The notes beneath the pieces were generated by a model. It worked only from the letters and a program-made list of their open reading frames with translations, made no database searches and was not told the origin of the DNA. This document shows positions 9,056 through 17,928 of a DNA stretch of 64,000 nt, one piece after another. The position numbers were made by a program, and so were the translations under genes. Each line of letters starts with the position of its first letter. The stretch's first letter is position 1. Origin of the DNA: Haladaptatus halobius (lineage in GTDB: Archaea > Halobacteriota > Halobacteria > Halobacteriales > Haladaptataceae); the NCBI RefSeq assembly GCF_020618475.1, contig NZ_CP085340.1:248001-312000 (forward strand), written 5' to 3'.

Positions 9056-9112
9056 TTATAAAAATCTTATATTATAATATAAATATTTATATATATATAT
9101 ATATATAATTAG
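9056..9112. repeat. alternating AT tract
   Basis: About 55 bases made only of A and T apart from one C, with nine or more consecutive TA steps near 9090-9105. It stands out sharply from its surroundings. It lies about 210 bp upstream of the dioxygenase gene, so it is too far to be its TATA box. It may mark an easily melted site or a junction of foreign DNA. Confidence 0.7.
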
Positions 9113-9320
9113 AAGAATGATAAATACACGAGTAGTAAAAATAAATAGAGGGGAACAGTGGCACGGAATCATGGTGAAAACATTCTTCCGAGGTGTTCCA
9201 ATGTCAGTTTTCTACCAGTCTAACGCTACGACATCGCTGAATCGAATAAAACCTTAGAAACTCAACAGTCATATTAGTCGCATAATTTTTAAGTTGATAT
9301 GGTAAGTCTCCGAAATCAAG

Positions 9321-10229
9321 ATGCTGATAACCGACGAGATGCGCAAACAGTTCGAACGACAAGGATATACCATTATCAAGAAGGTTGTCCCCGAAAAGTA
9401 CTGTGATCGAGTAGTAAATGCGACGTGGGAATTTCTTGGTCATGATCCAGATGACCCAGACACATGGTACGAACCGCCCGACGGAATGGATGAATACTTC
9501 TCAGGAAGTGTTGGCGGAATGGTTGAGATGTACCATCATCAGTCAATGTGGGATACACGCCAGCATCCGCTTGTCTACCAAGCATTCGCCGAACTACTTG
9601 ATGAAGAAGAACTCTGGGTCAGCATCGATCGAGTGAACATGACTCCTCCGGGACGTGAGGAGTTCTCGGAATTAGATAACGAATTTATCCACTGGGACTT
9701 CGACCTTTCCGATGTTCCTGATCCGCGACCAGTTCCCAACGGCGTGCAGGGTGTGCTATACTTGGAGGATACAAACGCCAATCAAGGAGGGTTTCAGTGC
9801 GTCCCATCCATTTACGAAAAAATCGATGAGTATCGGAAGAATATACCGGATGACGCGGATCCGTATAGCCCTCAGGAAGTTGTCCCCGACCTCGATGACC
9901 ATGAAATCGTCAAGCCCGAGGGAGAGAAAGGTGACCTTCTTATCTGGGATCGACTACTTGCACACGGGAACGGGCGAAATCTAGCGGACAAACCTCGTCT
10001 TGCCCAGTATATCTTGATGGAGCCGGCAAAGTGGGGGAATGTCGCGGAGCGCGAGCGTAGGGTTGAGTCGTTCCAAAACCAAACAGTCCCAATGATCAAC
10101 GGTGAATCTCAGTTCCCTGGAGATCCGCGAGAGTACGAGGCAGAGGCGTTCGAGCAACCGACCCTGACACCACTCGGGCGGAAGCTTCTCGGTGTTGATC
10201 CGTGGAATGGCTGGCTCGCCAACAAATAA
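9321..10229 (+). CDS. phytanoyl-CoA dioxygenase (PhyH) family oxygenase
   Basis: A 302-residue Fe(II)/2-oxoglutarate-dependent oxygenase of the PhyH/EctD-like superfamily. The iron triad is visible: H124 and D126 in IHWDFD, and the distal H215 in LLAHGNGRN. R226 in KPRLAQY is placed to bind 2-oxoglutarate. The N-terminal LITDEMRKQFERQGYTIIKK matches the family. Members hydroxylate lipids, ectoine or small metabolites; nothing here fixes the substrate. It stands alone, with AT-rich sequence and TATTAGTCGCATAATTTTTAAG about 30-50 bases upstream as a likely promoter. Base composition is lower in GC than in the metabolic genes to its left, consistent with acquisition. Confidence 0.85.
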   Translation: MLITDEMRKQFERQGYTIIKKVVPEKYCDRVVNATWEFLGHDPDDPDTWYEPPDGMDEYFSGSVGGMVEMYHHQSMWDTRQHPLVYQAFAELLDEEELWVSIDRVNMTPPGREEFSELDNEFIHWDFDLSDVPDPRPVPNGVQGVLYLEDTNANQGGFQCVPSIYEKIDEYRKNIPDDADPYSPQEVVPDLDDHEIVKPEGEKGDLLIWDRLLAHGNGRNLADKPRLAQYILMEPAKWGNVAERERRVESFQNQTVPMINGESQFPGDPREYEAEAFEQPTLTPLGRKLLGVDPWNGWLANK

Positions 10230-10575
10230 GACGGTAGTGTTTGCTTCACTATTTGATTGAGTCAGTTGACGGTGGCAGTCATGTCAATAAACAAATTGGC
10301 TCTCTTTGTTGGCGGAGCTAGCGGGTGGCTGTCCATTTTTGCTGATGTTAGTGTTTTCCGTGGCAAGGAACCATTCGAAATCGATTGGAGCGAAAGCGGG
10401 CGGGTAGCATGGGTTATTTACCAATATGCAGTTTATACTCGCCCTCGGAGTGGCCGCTGCTGCCGTTTTGTTCATATTCGAATAGTGTTCTTTAGCTGCG
10501 CTCACCTAATCAACACCTAATGGTCGCCGTGTGAGGAACGAACCACACGTTTTGAGCCGTCACTGATTTTGAAGC
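10230..10575. other. intergenic; possible decayed small membrane protein
   Basis: A plus-strand frame from ATG 10281 begins MSINKLALFVGGASGWLSIF. In another frame, MQFILALGVAAAAVLFIFE ends at about 10489. Together they look like a two-helix protein broken by a frameshift, but there is no family support. Otherwise nothing was seen. Confidence 0.25.
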
Positions 10576-10662
10576 AGCGATCGCACATAGATTAGATTGG
10601 CACCCCCGGTGGATATCCACTTCCACTTAGAGCATTAGGCGGCAGGAGATTAGCTTCATGCA
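10576..10662 (+). repeat. interspersed repeat, copy 5
   Basis: CGCACATAGATTAGATTGG, CACCCCCGGTGG, TATCCACTTCCACTTA, TTAGGCGGCAGGAGATTAGC, TTCATGCAGC. Full-length but diverged in the centre. It lies 66 bp past the stop of the regulator at 10728. Confidence 0.75.
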
Positions 10663-10727
10663 GCTGGGTTGAGACAGAGTCTTCTCCGGTTCGGAACCGA
10701 TCCGTCGGATTCTGACGGCGACCGTAA

Positions 10728-11138
10728 CTATCGATTGGCAAGATGAACGTGGATGAGTCGGTTACATTCTTTCTCGTTGCAAACGGGGCAGACCTCATTC
10801 GCTGTGTTCTCAGATGCTTCGGCACGTGCACTAGCACTCTCAGAATCGGCATCAGCAGCGGCAAGAATGACACGTTCACCAGCATGCCCAAGATCATACC
10901 CGTCGTCAGTCTCATGGACAAACCGCTCACGAAGCTTTGAGAGGTGGTAATTGAAACGGCCAGTATCACGGATGCCGACCCGTTCACGGAGTTCCGAGAA
11001 CGTGAGTGGCTTCTCGGCAGTCGCTAGTGCACGCAGGATTGCAATGCGATGTTCGCTTGCGAGCGTGCTGAGTGCATCGACGGCAGTCTCACGAACACCA
11101 TCACTAGGCGCCTCAGAGGCGTGCTTTGTGGGATACAT
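10728..11138 (-). CDS. ArsR-like winged-helix regulator with C-terminal Zn motif
   Basis: A 136-residue protein from ATG 11138 (MYPTKHASEAPSDG). Residues ~20-85 form an ArsR-like winged helix: LSTLASEHRIAILRALATAE, then FSELRERVGIRDTGRFNYHL as the recognition region. A short C-terminal segment has CPVCNEKEC followed by LIHVH, a probable zinc site. Relatives with this HTH are often about 300 residues, so this may be a natural short form or a truncation. A second, partial copy lies at 40.3-40.6 kb and is almost identical over ~320 bp. Its target is unknown; the adjacent MFS exporter is the obvious candidate. Confidence 0.75.
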   Translation of the reverse strand: MYPTKHASEAPSDGVRETAVDALSTLASEHRIAILRALATAEKPLTFSELRERVGIRDTGRFNYHLSKLRERFVHETDDGYDLGHAGERVILAAADADSESASARAEASENTANEVCPVCNEKECNRLIHVHLANR

Positions 11139-11300
11139 AACTACCTGTCCAAGAGATGGTGTGACATACTTTTTGGAACTGATCAAAATCACGTCATAAT
11201 CTGCGTGGTGAATCGATCGCTTTGATTCTGCTTGGTAGTCTTCACTAGGAGAAACAGACGTCGAATTCTACGTTGAGTCACTTATTCTGACGGGTCTATC

Positions 11301-12572
11301 CTATTCACCGCCAAACGCGCCTGATGCCACGGTGGTTGGTGGTTCAAATCGACGAAGGGATGGGACGAGAAGCCAGTACATCGCCATCAGAAAAATACCA
11401 ATCCCACCTGCAACCATGACTGATTCACTGCTGATGTACTCTCCGAGCACACCGCCGCAGAGCAAGCCAGCAGGAACAACGATATTTGTTGCACTGCTGA
11501 TAACAGCTGTCACGCGACCAAGAAGTTCGTTCGGAATGGCCGTTTGCAAGACCGCAAGCACACAAACACTGTAGATGCCGATCGGGATGCGTGAGACAGT
11601 CAACAGGAGTATGGTGGGTACGCGCCCTGGAATTACGATTGCACCGAGCCAGAGGACGCTTGAACAGACGAACCCACCGATCGTGAGCCAGCCGAGTGGA
11701 AGATGATCAACCATCGACGCACTCACCGAACCGAGGACAACACCAATCGTGAGCCCTGCAAGCAACAAGCCATATGTCTCCGCTCCACCAATATGAGCGG
11801 CAAAGGCAGGTAAAATCGCCAGCGTCACGCCCATGAGAAAGTTGGCCATCAAGCTTGCAATCAGCATATGGCCAGCGACTGATTCTATTAACACTGTAAT
11901 GCCGTCGAGAAGTTCTGCTCGATACGTTGTGAGATCGAAATCAGTTGTCTCAGCCGTTCGATGTGGCACTGAAAGTATCCCAAAGCAAATCGCAGTCACA
12001 GCGAAGGTCCCCGCGTTCACAAGATAGAGGGAAACAGCACCGATGAATGCGATAAGGATGCCTGCCACGCCTTTGGCCGCTGCGTCAACGGCCTTTGTCG
12101 CGACAGAAAACACGGAATTTGCGCGGACAAGGCGTTCATCGTCGACGAGTCGAGGGAGTGTTGCCTGTTGGGCCGGTCCAGCAAAGAGATTGCTTATCGC
12201 CAGCAATGGCATCACCACCAACACTGCGTAGACATTCAGGTGATTGAGAAAGGCAGCCAGCGGGATCAGAAGGACGAGAATACCTTGGACGACCTCGGAC
12301 AGGAAAAGGACACGATCGAGTTGTGCTCGATCAACGAGCGGTCCAACGAGAAATTGGAGAATGCCTGGTGCTTGGGCGAGAAAGCCAGCGAGTCCTGTAT
12401 AGAATGTCGAGCCTGTGAGCTCGAACACGAGCCACATTGCCGCGACGTTATACAATCCATCACCGAGGATGCTGATCGTCCGGCCCGTGAGTAAATACCG
12501 AAATTGCTGGTTTTGCAAGACAGCAAGGCGCTGTCGAAGCGAATGGTGGCGATCAGATGCAACTGTCACCAT
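11301..12572 (-). CDS. MFS exporter (DHA3/EntS-like)
   Basis: A 423-residue, 12-helix major facilitator protein (start ATG 12572; GTG 12581 possible). The opening FRYLLTGRTISILGDGLYNV and VFELTGSTFYTGLAGFL match the MFS_3 'transmembrane secretion effector' group (DHA3). Those members export drugs, siderophores or other small molecules by proton antiport. It contains GPAQQATLPRLVDDERLVRA between helices 4 and 5, typical of the group. A paralogue lies at 48.0-49.3 kb. The ArsR-like gene downstream on the same strand could be its regulator, though the 160-bp gap argues for separate promoters. Confidence 0.85.
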   Translation of the reverse strand: MVTVASDRHHSLRQRLAVLQNQQFRYLLTGRTISILGDGLYNVAAMWLVFELTGSTFYTGLAGFLAQAPGILQFLVGPLVDRAQLDRVLFLSEVVQGILVLLIPLAAFLNHLNVYAVLVVMPLLAISNLFAGPAQQATLPRLVDDERLVRANSVFSVATKAVDAAAKGVAGILIAFIGAVSLYLVNAGTFAVTAICFGILSVPHRTAETTDFDLTTYRAELLDGITVLIESVAGHMLIASLMANFLMGVTLAILPAFAAHIGGAETYGLLLAGLTIGVVLGSVSASMVDHLPLGWLTIGGFVCSSVLWLGAIVIPGRVPTILLLTVSRIPIGIYSVCVLAVLQTAIPNELLGRVTAVISSATNIVVPAGLLCGGVLGEYISSESVMVAGGIGIFLMAMYWLLVPSLRRFEPPTTVASGAFGGE

Positions 12573-12858
12573 CGCAACCACCGATCACGAGGCCTACGGT
12601 ATTTCTGTGGCGTCGCCATTAATTTTCAGCCACGATAGTTGGGTGCTTGAACGTTCGGCGAACACTATTTCTGTAAAATTATTGAGATCTATTGAGAATC
12701 CGAACTTGCTCGAATTCGTTCGACGAGAGTATTGCAAACCACGCTGTCCGCATGCGCCAACATCTAAGGAAGGACAGAAATTGAACGAGATCATCCGGAT
12801 CCAGTACCGAGTACAGTTATAGGCATGAGTACCATCTTTAATCTGCTGCGGAGAGAAG

Positions 12859-14226
12859 ATGGATGAAATGGGAGTTCGTCTTCTCCACTATTCGGATGTT
12901 GAGAACGCCTACGATTCACCCGACCGAATCGGACGACTTGCCGGCACGATCCAGGCGCTTCGTGATGACACCACGCTGGTTCTCGGGACTGGTGATAATA
13001 CTGCGCCAGGAGTGCTAGCACTCGTCAGCGAAGGACGACAATCACTCGACTTCTTTACTGCAGTCACACCTGACGCAGAGACGTTCGGGAATCACGACTT
13101 TGACTTCGGGCCCAATATCACACAAGAACTCATTCACGACTCGCCTCAGGTCTGGCTCAGCGCAAACATCACTGATGGTGACGCCGCATTCGCGGAGGTT
13201 CCATCGACGCTTGTTATCGAACGTGCTGGGACACGAATAGGGCTCACGGGGGTGACTGATCCTGAGACTGCAGACATTCATTCCAACGCTGGGCTGACAA
13301 TCACTGATCCTGTCACCGCTGTTCAGGATGCGATCACGGCGCTTCAGGCAGAAGATATGGATCACATTGTGGTTCTCGCGCATCTTCGTGAAGAGTATGA
13401 ACGTGAAATCGCCGAATCAACACCTGTTGACGTGGTTCTTGGTGGGCACGTGCATTCAGAGCGGTGTGAGCATATTGCTGGTACAGTCCTGCTTCGTCCC
13501 GGTGCAACGGGTCGCTCCATCTGGGAGGTGAATTTGAGCGATCATATTACGACTACTTCGCATTCTGTCGCTGATGGCCCTCTTGATGAGCACGTTGCAA
13601 ACCGTCTTCGTGAGCGAATGGATGAGGCAGGGTTGACCGAGATGATTGCAACCGTCAAGGAGCCGATTCACCGTGACCAATACACTCGCTATGGAGGCGA
13701 GTGTCGTATCGCGAATTTTGTGACAGATGCGTATCGATGGGCGACTGGTGCAGATGTCAGTGTGGCCGATACGGGTGGAATTCGTGATGGCCCTCCACTT
13801 GCTGGTGAGGTAACGGTCGCAGATGTTATTGGCATCTCCCCATTTGAGGGCCAGCTCTATACGCTTGAAGTCAGCGGTGCCGAGATCCACACCCTCCTCG
13901 AGAACATGACCTGTCCCGAACACGCGCCACCAGAATTGCCATGGTGGGGGCACTTCAGTGGAATGCACGTCACCTGGGACCTACAGAATGAATCGGTTCA
14001 TCAAGTAACTGTGAATAGTAGAGTTCTCGATCCAAATCGAGAGTATACCGTTGCTGCGCCGGGGTTTGTCGTGCAGTGGGATGGTGAATTTTCGCCACTC
14101 TCAGACGAGCATGTGATTGATGAGTGGGGTATTCAATACGAAGCGCTGCTCGACTACGCTCATGAACATGGACTTACTCCTTGCATTGATGGTCGAATTA
14201 TCGCTGGTGAAGGTCACTCAGAGTAA
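12859..14226 (+). CDS. 5'-nucleotidase/UshA-like metallophosphoesterase
   Basis: A 455-residue protein with an N-terminal calcineurin-like phosphoesterase domain (HYSD at 10-13, GTGDN 43-47, GNHDFD 77-82, GGHVHSE near 200). A C-terminal 5'-nucleotidase domain follows (GGECRIANFVTDAYRWATGA, ADTGGIRDGP, GISPFEGQLYTLEV). It should hydrolyse nucleotides or related phosphoesters. Two oddities: there is no signal peptide, although UshA-type enzymes are usually exported; and the usual second metal His of 'D-x-H' is replaced (SDVEN instead of NDxHG). It may therefore have different metal use or an intracellular substrate. Monocistronic. Confidence 0.85.
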   Translation: MDEMGVRLLHYSDVENAYDSPDRIGRLAGTIQALRDDTTLVLGTGDNTAPGVLALVSEGRQSLDFFTAVTPDAETFGNHDFDFGPNITQELIHDSPQVWLSANITDGDAAFAEVPSTLVIERAGTRIGLTGVTDPETADIHSNAGLTITDPVTAVQDAITALQAEDMDHIVVLAHLREEYEREIAESTPVDVVLGGHVHSERCEHIAGTVLLRPGATGRSIWEVNLSDHITTTSHSVADGPLDEHVANRLRERMDEAGLTEMIATVKEPIHRDQYTRYGGECRIANFVTDAYRWATGADVSVADTGGIRDGPPLAGEVTVADVIGISPFEGQLYTLEVSGAEIHTLLENMTCPEHAPPELPWWGHFSGMHVTWDLQNESVHQVTVNSRVLDPNREYTVAAPGFVVQWDGEFSPLSDEHVIDEWGIQYEALLDYAHEHGLTPCIDGRIIAGEGHSE

Positions 14227-14265
14227 GTGTGAATCCAATAGTGGTCTGAGAGTACAGAGAGAATG

Positions 14266-14778
14266 TTATTTGGTTGACTGAACTCGTTCGACGACCCGTT
14301 GTGCTAGGTCACGTTCGAATACGTTTGATGGGAGTGTCGTAAACCACTCTGCATCAGTAATCGGCTCACCTGGTTCGCCAAGATCCTCCCCAATCTCGGG
14401 TGACGTAGGAGAGGCCGAGAACAGAACAACGTTGAATGACCGAGTTCGACCATTGCACTCAACCCGATTTTGTACCACTGCATACGGGCGTTGAGGGACA
14501 ATCTCAACGCCCGTTTCTTCTTTGGCCTCTCGAATAGCGGTCTCTGCAAGATCTTCACCAGGAATCACGGAACCACCAGGAAGCAGCCATGAACCGTCGT
14601 CTTCATGATATGCTAGGAGGATTCGATCATCGTCATCAAGGACGACCGTCGCGACGACCCACCCCGCGTTGAATGCTTCATTGTCGGCTAGGGCATCAAA
14701 GGTCGCAGTATCAACCTGCTCAGTAACCGTGTCCTCGATTAGATTTGAATATTGCTCTCGGGGATCGCTCACATTCAT
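14266..14778 (-). CDS. NUDIX hydrolase
   Basis: A 170-residue protein from ATG 14778. The Nudix box is canonical: GGSVIPGE followed by REAKEETGVEI, giving G-x5-E-x7-R-E-x2-E-E-x-G. About 60 extra residues precede the domain (SNLIEDTVTEQVDTATFDAL), an arrangement common in haloarchaeal NUDIX proteins. It should cleave a nucleoside diphosphate linked to another moiety; the substrate is not predictable. It is convergent with the 5'-nucleotidase-like gene, so the two are not one operon. Confidence 0.9.
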   Translation of the reverse strand: MNVSDPREQYSNLIEDTVTEQVDTATFDALADNEAFNAGWVVATVVLDDDDRILLAYHEDDGSWLLPGGSVIPGEDLAETAIREAKEETGVEIVPQRPYAVVQNRVECNGRTRSFNVVLFSASPTSPEIGEDLGEPGEPITDAEWFTTLPSNVFERDLAQRVVERVQSTK

Positions 14779-14900
14779 GTTCCTTCTCATTAGATGGGAC
14801 TAGATATTTAGTATGATTAGCTGCCTAAATATAGATCGGAATTGAATCTTATTGACGTTTCTCTTTCGAGGTTGGTAGCGAGGGGTGCCAATCGGCACGC

Positions 14901-15395
14901 CTACAGACCCCGGACGAGGATGACGTCATCAATTTCCTGCTCGGTGAGTTCGACTGTCCGTTCTTCGTGGACGTTGAACCCGTGTTTGTCATAGAATGAT
15001 CTCCCAACGTCGTTGTCCGCCATAACCGAGAGCCAGACTGATTCGTGGCCCGCCGCCCGAAAACTGTCGAACAATCGATTCAGGAGGTTCGTCCCGGCTC
15101 CCTTGCCCCAGTACTCCGGAAGGACGTAGATTCTCCCGACGACCGCATCAGCAGGCCCATCGTTACTCGGTTCTCCCTGAGCGAAGCCGACAACTTCGCC
15201 ATCATCGACAGCGAGGAACATCGGGGCGTCGTCGCGGTCAATGGATTCTGTAAGTGCGTCTCGATCGTACCACATGCCGAGGATTTCGTCGACTGCATCT
15301 TCTCCGATGAGATGGTCATGTGCTTGATGCCAGGATGTGCGAGCAACCCGTTGGACTGACTCGACGTCCTCAGCTGTGGCCTCACGGAACTCCAT
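14901..15395 (-). CDS. GNAT-family N-acetyltransferase
   Basis: A 164-residue acetyl-CoA-dependent acetyltransferase. It opens MEFREATAEDVESVQRVART and has the acetyl-CoA-binding motif A at VLPEYWGKGAGTNLLNRLF (Q/R-x-x-G-x-G/A variant G-K-G-A-G). Motif B follows in SFYDKHGFNVHEER. It is the first of four GNAT genes between 14.9 and 18.6 kb, which differ from one another and are not recent duplicates. The acyl acceptor is unknown. Confidence 0.85.
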   Translation of the reverse strand: MEFREATAEDVESVQRVARTSWHQAHDHLIGEDAVDEILGMWYDRDALTESIDRDDAPMFLAVDDGEVVGFAQGEPSNDGPADAVVGRIYVLPEYWGKGAGTNLLNRLFDSFRAAGHESVWLSVMADNDVGRSFYDKHGFNVHEERTVELTEQEIDDVILVRGL

Positions 15396-15498
15396 TCGAA
15401 TGGATACCAGGATCAAATTTATGAAGCTTATGCTGGCATGAACGATTTACTGATCCCTCCTTCCATACGTTGATGGGTCTGTAGCGCGTATTTGAGCT

Positions 15499-15675
15499 AT
15501 GTGTGGGCGAACTGCACTCTTCATCCAGCAACAAGACCTCGAAAACCGCTTCGACGCACGAGTCGTCACTGACGGCGGGTATACACCGCGATACAACATC
15601 GCGCCCGGTGAGCCATTAGAAGTCATTACGAATGAAGCGGTCGATGAGATCGACCAGTACCCCCTCCATGGCTGA
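15499..15675 (+). pseudogene. N-terminal fragment of an SRAP (YedK/HMCES-like) protein
   Basis: A 58-codon frame starts MCGRTALFIQQQDLE and contains RYNIAPGEPLEVITNEA. The SRAP family, which shields abasic sites in single-stranded DNA, begins with the same invariant Met-Cys pair (Cys2 forms the DNA crosslink) and has the same N-x-A-P motif. Intact proteins are about 220-240 residues. Here SRAP similarity ends at about 15660 and the sequence turns directly into the antisense of the beta-lactamase-like gene, so two broken genes meet at this point. Confidence 0.75.
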
Positions 15676-16567
15676 TCAGGGTGTCCGAGTCAAATGGTTC
15701 GATCTCCCACCCATAGCCGTAGGCACGTTCAGTTCCATCAATGAAGCGCTTGAGCGTGCCGATCGGTGTCCGCAATCGTTTCAGCGGTACACTGTTCAGG
15801 CTTGGATTGTCTCCCATATGTGCCTGCAAGAACGTTGCTAGCTCCGTGACGCTCGATAGTAACCCACCGGGGCCGTGAAGGAGAGGGTTTTCTGCCAGCG
15901 TAGCCTCTGTGAATCCGTCGTTCTCCGAGAAGTAAGGTGTCATCACATCGGCTGACTCCTCTTCGATGACGGAGCTGTCATAGGTCGATCGAGACATCCC
16001 AAGTGAGTCGAAGATCGTGCGTTCCACGAACGAGGGAAAATCCATTCCAGTTACAACCTCCACAAGACGGGCCAACACGGCATACCCGGAATTGTAGTAG
16101 ATGCACTGGTGGTAATCGGTCCTTCGTCGGTCAATCGTCCCATCAAGAAACGTGCGGAAATCATCCCATCCGTCGATTTCAGTGGCAATGAACGGGAGAT
16201 CATCCCTCGGCATGCCCGATGTATGTGAGAGTAACTGGTGGATGGAAATCGGATCCCCAGGTGCATCCTCGAAATAGGGAACGTATTCCGACACTGCGTC
16301 TTCGATATCGAGTTGATTTCGTTCATCAAGAACCAACGTTGCCAAAGCGGTCACCGATTTAGCAACGGAGCCGACAGCATAGAGGGTGTCTGCCGTCGCG
16401 GGCTTCTCGGTGTCTACGCTCCGCTGTCCGAAGCCTCGACGGACGATAATTTCGTCCTGATCAGTTACGGCAACGCTCGTCCCTGGACAGTTCGCGTCCT
16501 CGGACTACGTTTTGAACCGGCTCATAGCGGCATCGATTTTTTCCTGTGAAAGATCCCTCGGTGGCAT
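15655..16567 (-). pseudogene. beta-lactamase-like serine hydrolase, broken
   Basis: A class C beta-lactamase/penicillin-binding-protein-like hydrolase. The S-x-x-K nucleophile (GSVAKS) and the Y-x-N motif (YYNSGYA) are present. The likely start is ATG 16567 (MPPRDLSQEKIDAAMSRFKT), but a TAG at 16505-16507 interrupts the frame, so the catalytic Ser lies downstream of a stop. The 3' end is lost after HGGGTG, just past the third catalytic motif region, where it joins the SRAP fragment. About 300 of some 450 residues remain. The open part after the stop (from ATG 16354) lacks the nucleophile and should be inactive. Confidence 0.75.
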
Positions 16568-16676
16568 TGGTTACATCAACCGAGGTGCAAAACGACTAAA
16601 TAGTGTCGGTCAATTGACCTCAGTCGTCTCCTCTAGAAGAGAGCCTCGGCGTCGTATTTGTCGCCATAGTGTGGAA

Positions 16677-17132
16677 TCATACGTAAGAAAACCCAGTGTG
16701 AATATAAATACACCCCCTCGTTAGATTTCTTTCTCGATAACGTACCCCCCACCTGTCGTACTCTCGGTTCTCATAGTACTGGTGGATCTCCTCTTTCGCG
16801 AGTGGCGACGCCAATGCAACATACTCACAGTCGTTCTCGGTCGCCCACTGTTCAATGAACTGAATGAGCTCCGTTCCATAGCCTTCTTCTCTCCGGGGTT
16901 CATCGACAACGAGATCGTAGAGCCAGGCGTGGCGTCGATGATGGAGCAGTTCTCGTATTACAACACCCGCAACTCCAATAAGTTCGTCGTCAGCAAATCC
17001 GCCAAACAAGTGGTACTCTTCTTCGCCGGTCCACGCAACAATTTCGTCACGGTCACGGTCAGTCCATAGTTGTTGGAGGAGTGGGGCTGCCTCTTGGCGT
17101 TCACGCTCCTCTTCTAACATACGAATATCCAT
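16677..17132 (-). CDS. GNAT-family N-acetyltransferase with 3' frameshift
   Basis: The frame from ATG 17132 (MDIRMLEEEREREAAP-like start) encodes a GNAT fold with LYDLVVDEPRREEGYGTELI as acetyl-CoA motif A. The last 16 codons read VRYRERNLTRG and look foreign. Moving one base at the G6 run at 16745-16750 gives WGYVIEKEI and a stop at 16721, a typical GNAT ending. So a +1 G in a homopolymer probably extended the protein. The catalytic part is unaffected, and the product may still be active. Confidence 0.7.
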   Translation of the reverse strand: MDIRMLEEERERQEAAPLLQQLWTDRDRDEIVAWTGEEEYHLFGGFADDELIGVAGVVIRELLHHRRHAWLYDLVVDEPRREEGYGTELIQFIEQWATENDCEYVALASPLAKEEIHQYYENREYDRWGVRYRERNLTRGCIYIHTGFSYV

Positions 17133-17253
17133 ACACATTCGTATAGATAGGAACAGAAAAAAGTGAGCGGTAGTCGGTATCGATTTCCCTCTTAGAGATG
17201 GGTGAATGTTCGCTTCTGGATGGTACCATGGAAAACGGCCAGCATCCCTGGAA

Positions 17254-17817
17254 TCACGTGAAATCTGCGTCAGCGTTTATAGCATCTGGATCCCACTCAT
17301 CTGCAAGGATTCCGAAGTCATAGTAGCTCACATACTCACCATCGGAATAGAATTCGTCGCGCTGAAACCCTTCCTGTGTAAAGCCAAGCGAGTCCCAGAT
17401 TTGCTTTGAGGCAGCGTTCGATTCTTGGACGCATGCAATGAGTTTGTGGAGACGTAGTTGCTTGAATCCATAGTCGACAATGAGTGCCACAGCGTCTGTT
17501 CCGTAGCCGTTACCCCATTCGTCCGGTGTAATCCAGAGGCCGATTTCACTCTTCCCTCGTTGATAGTCAAGTGAGAACAACCAGATGAGACCGACTAGCG
17601 TCTGATCGACGCAGATGAGAAAGTAGATGCAGTCCTCACTCTCCGTAACTCGTTCTTCGAGCCACGTCTGCTGTTGTGCGTGATTTGAGGGAGTGTATCG
17701 GCCAACGTTATTGCGGATTCGAGGGTCGTTGAACCCTTCTTGTATGAACGCAAGATCTTCCTCTTCGACCGTGTGCAGGCTAAGTGAATCGCTACGGAGA
17801 TACACTGGACCGGGCAT
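17254..17817 (-). CDS. RimJ/RimL-type GNAT acetyltransferase
   Basis: A 187-residue protein of the ribosomal-protein-acetyltransferase-like GNAT branch. It has LRSDSLSLHTVEEEDLAFIQ at the start, IGLWITPDEWGNGYGTDAVA as motif A, and LHKLIACVQESNAASKQIWD as motif B. Members acetylate protein N-termini or small amines; the substrate is unknown. The 110-bp gap to the next GNAT suggests separate transcription. Confidence 0.85.
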   Translation of the reverse strand: MPGPVYLRSDSLSLHTVEEEDLAFIQEGFNDPRIRNNVGRYTPSNHAQQQTWLEERVTESEDCIYFLICVDQTLVGLIWLFSLDYQRGKSEIGLWITPDEWGNGYGTDAVALIVDYGFKQLRLHKLIACVQESNAASKQIWDSLGFTQEGFQRDEFYSDGEYVSYYDFGILADEWDPDAINADADFT

Positions 17818-17928
17818 TAGTGTCAGTAAATGATGACCGTTATTATATATCTCCGGTTTTCAGTAATCAATATAGAATCTATTTTCCAACTGAGCGGTCT
17901 GACCTGCTCAATACTACATACAGCGAAA

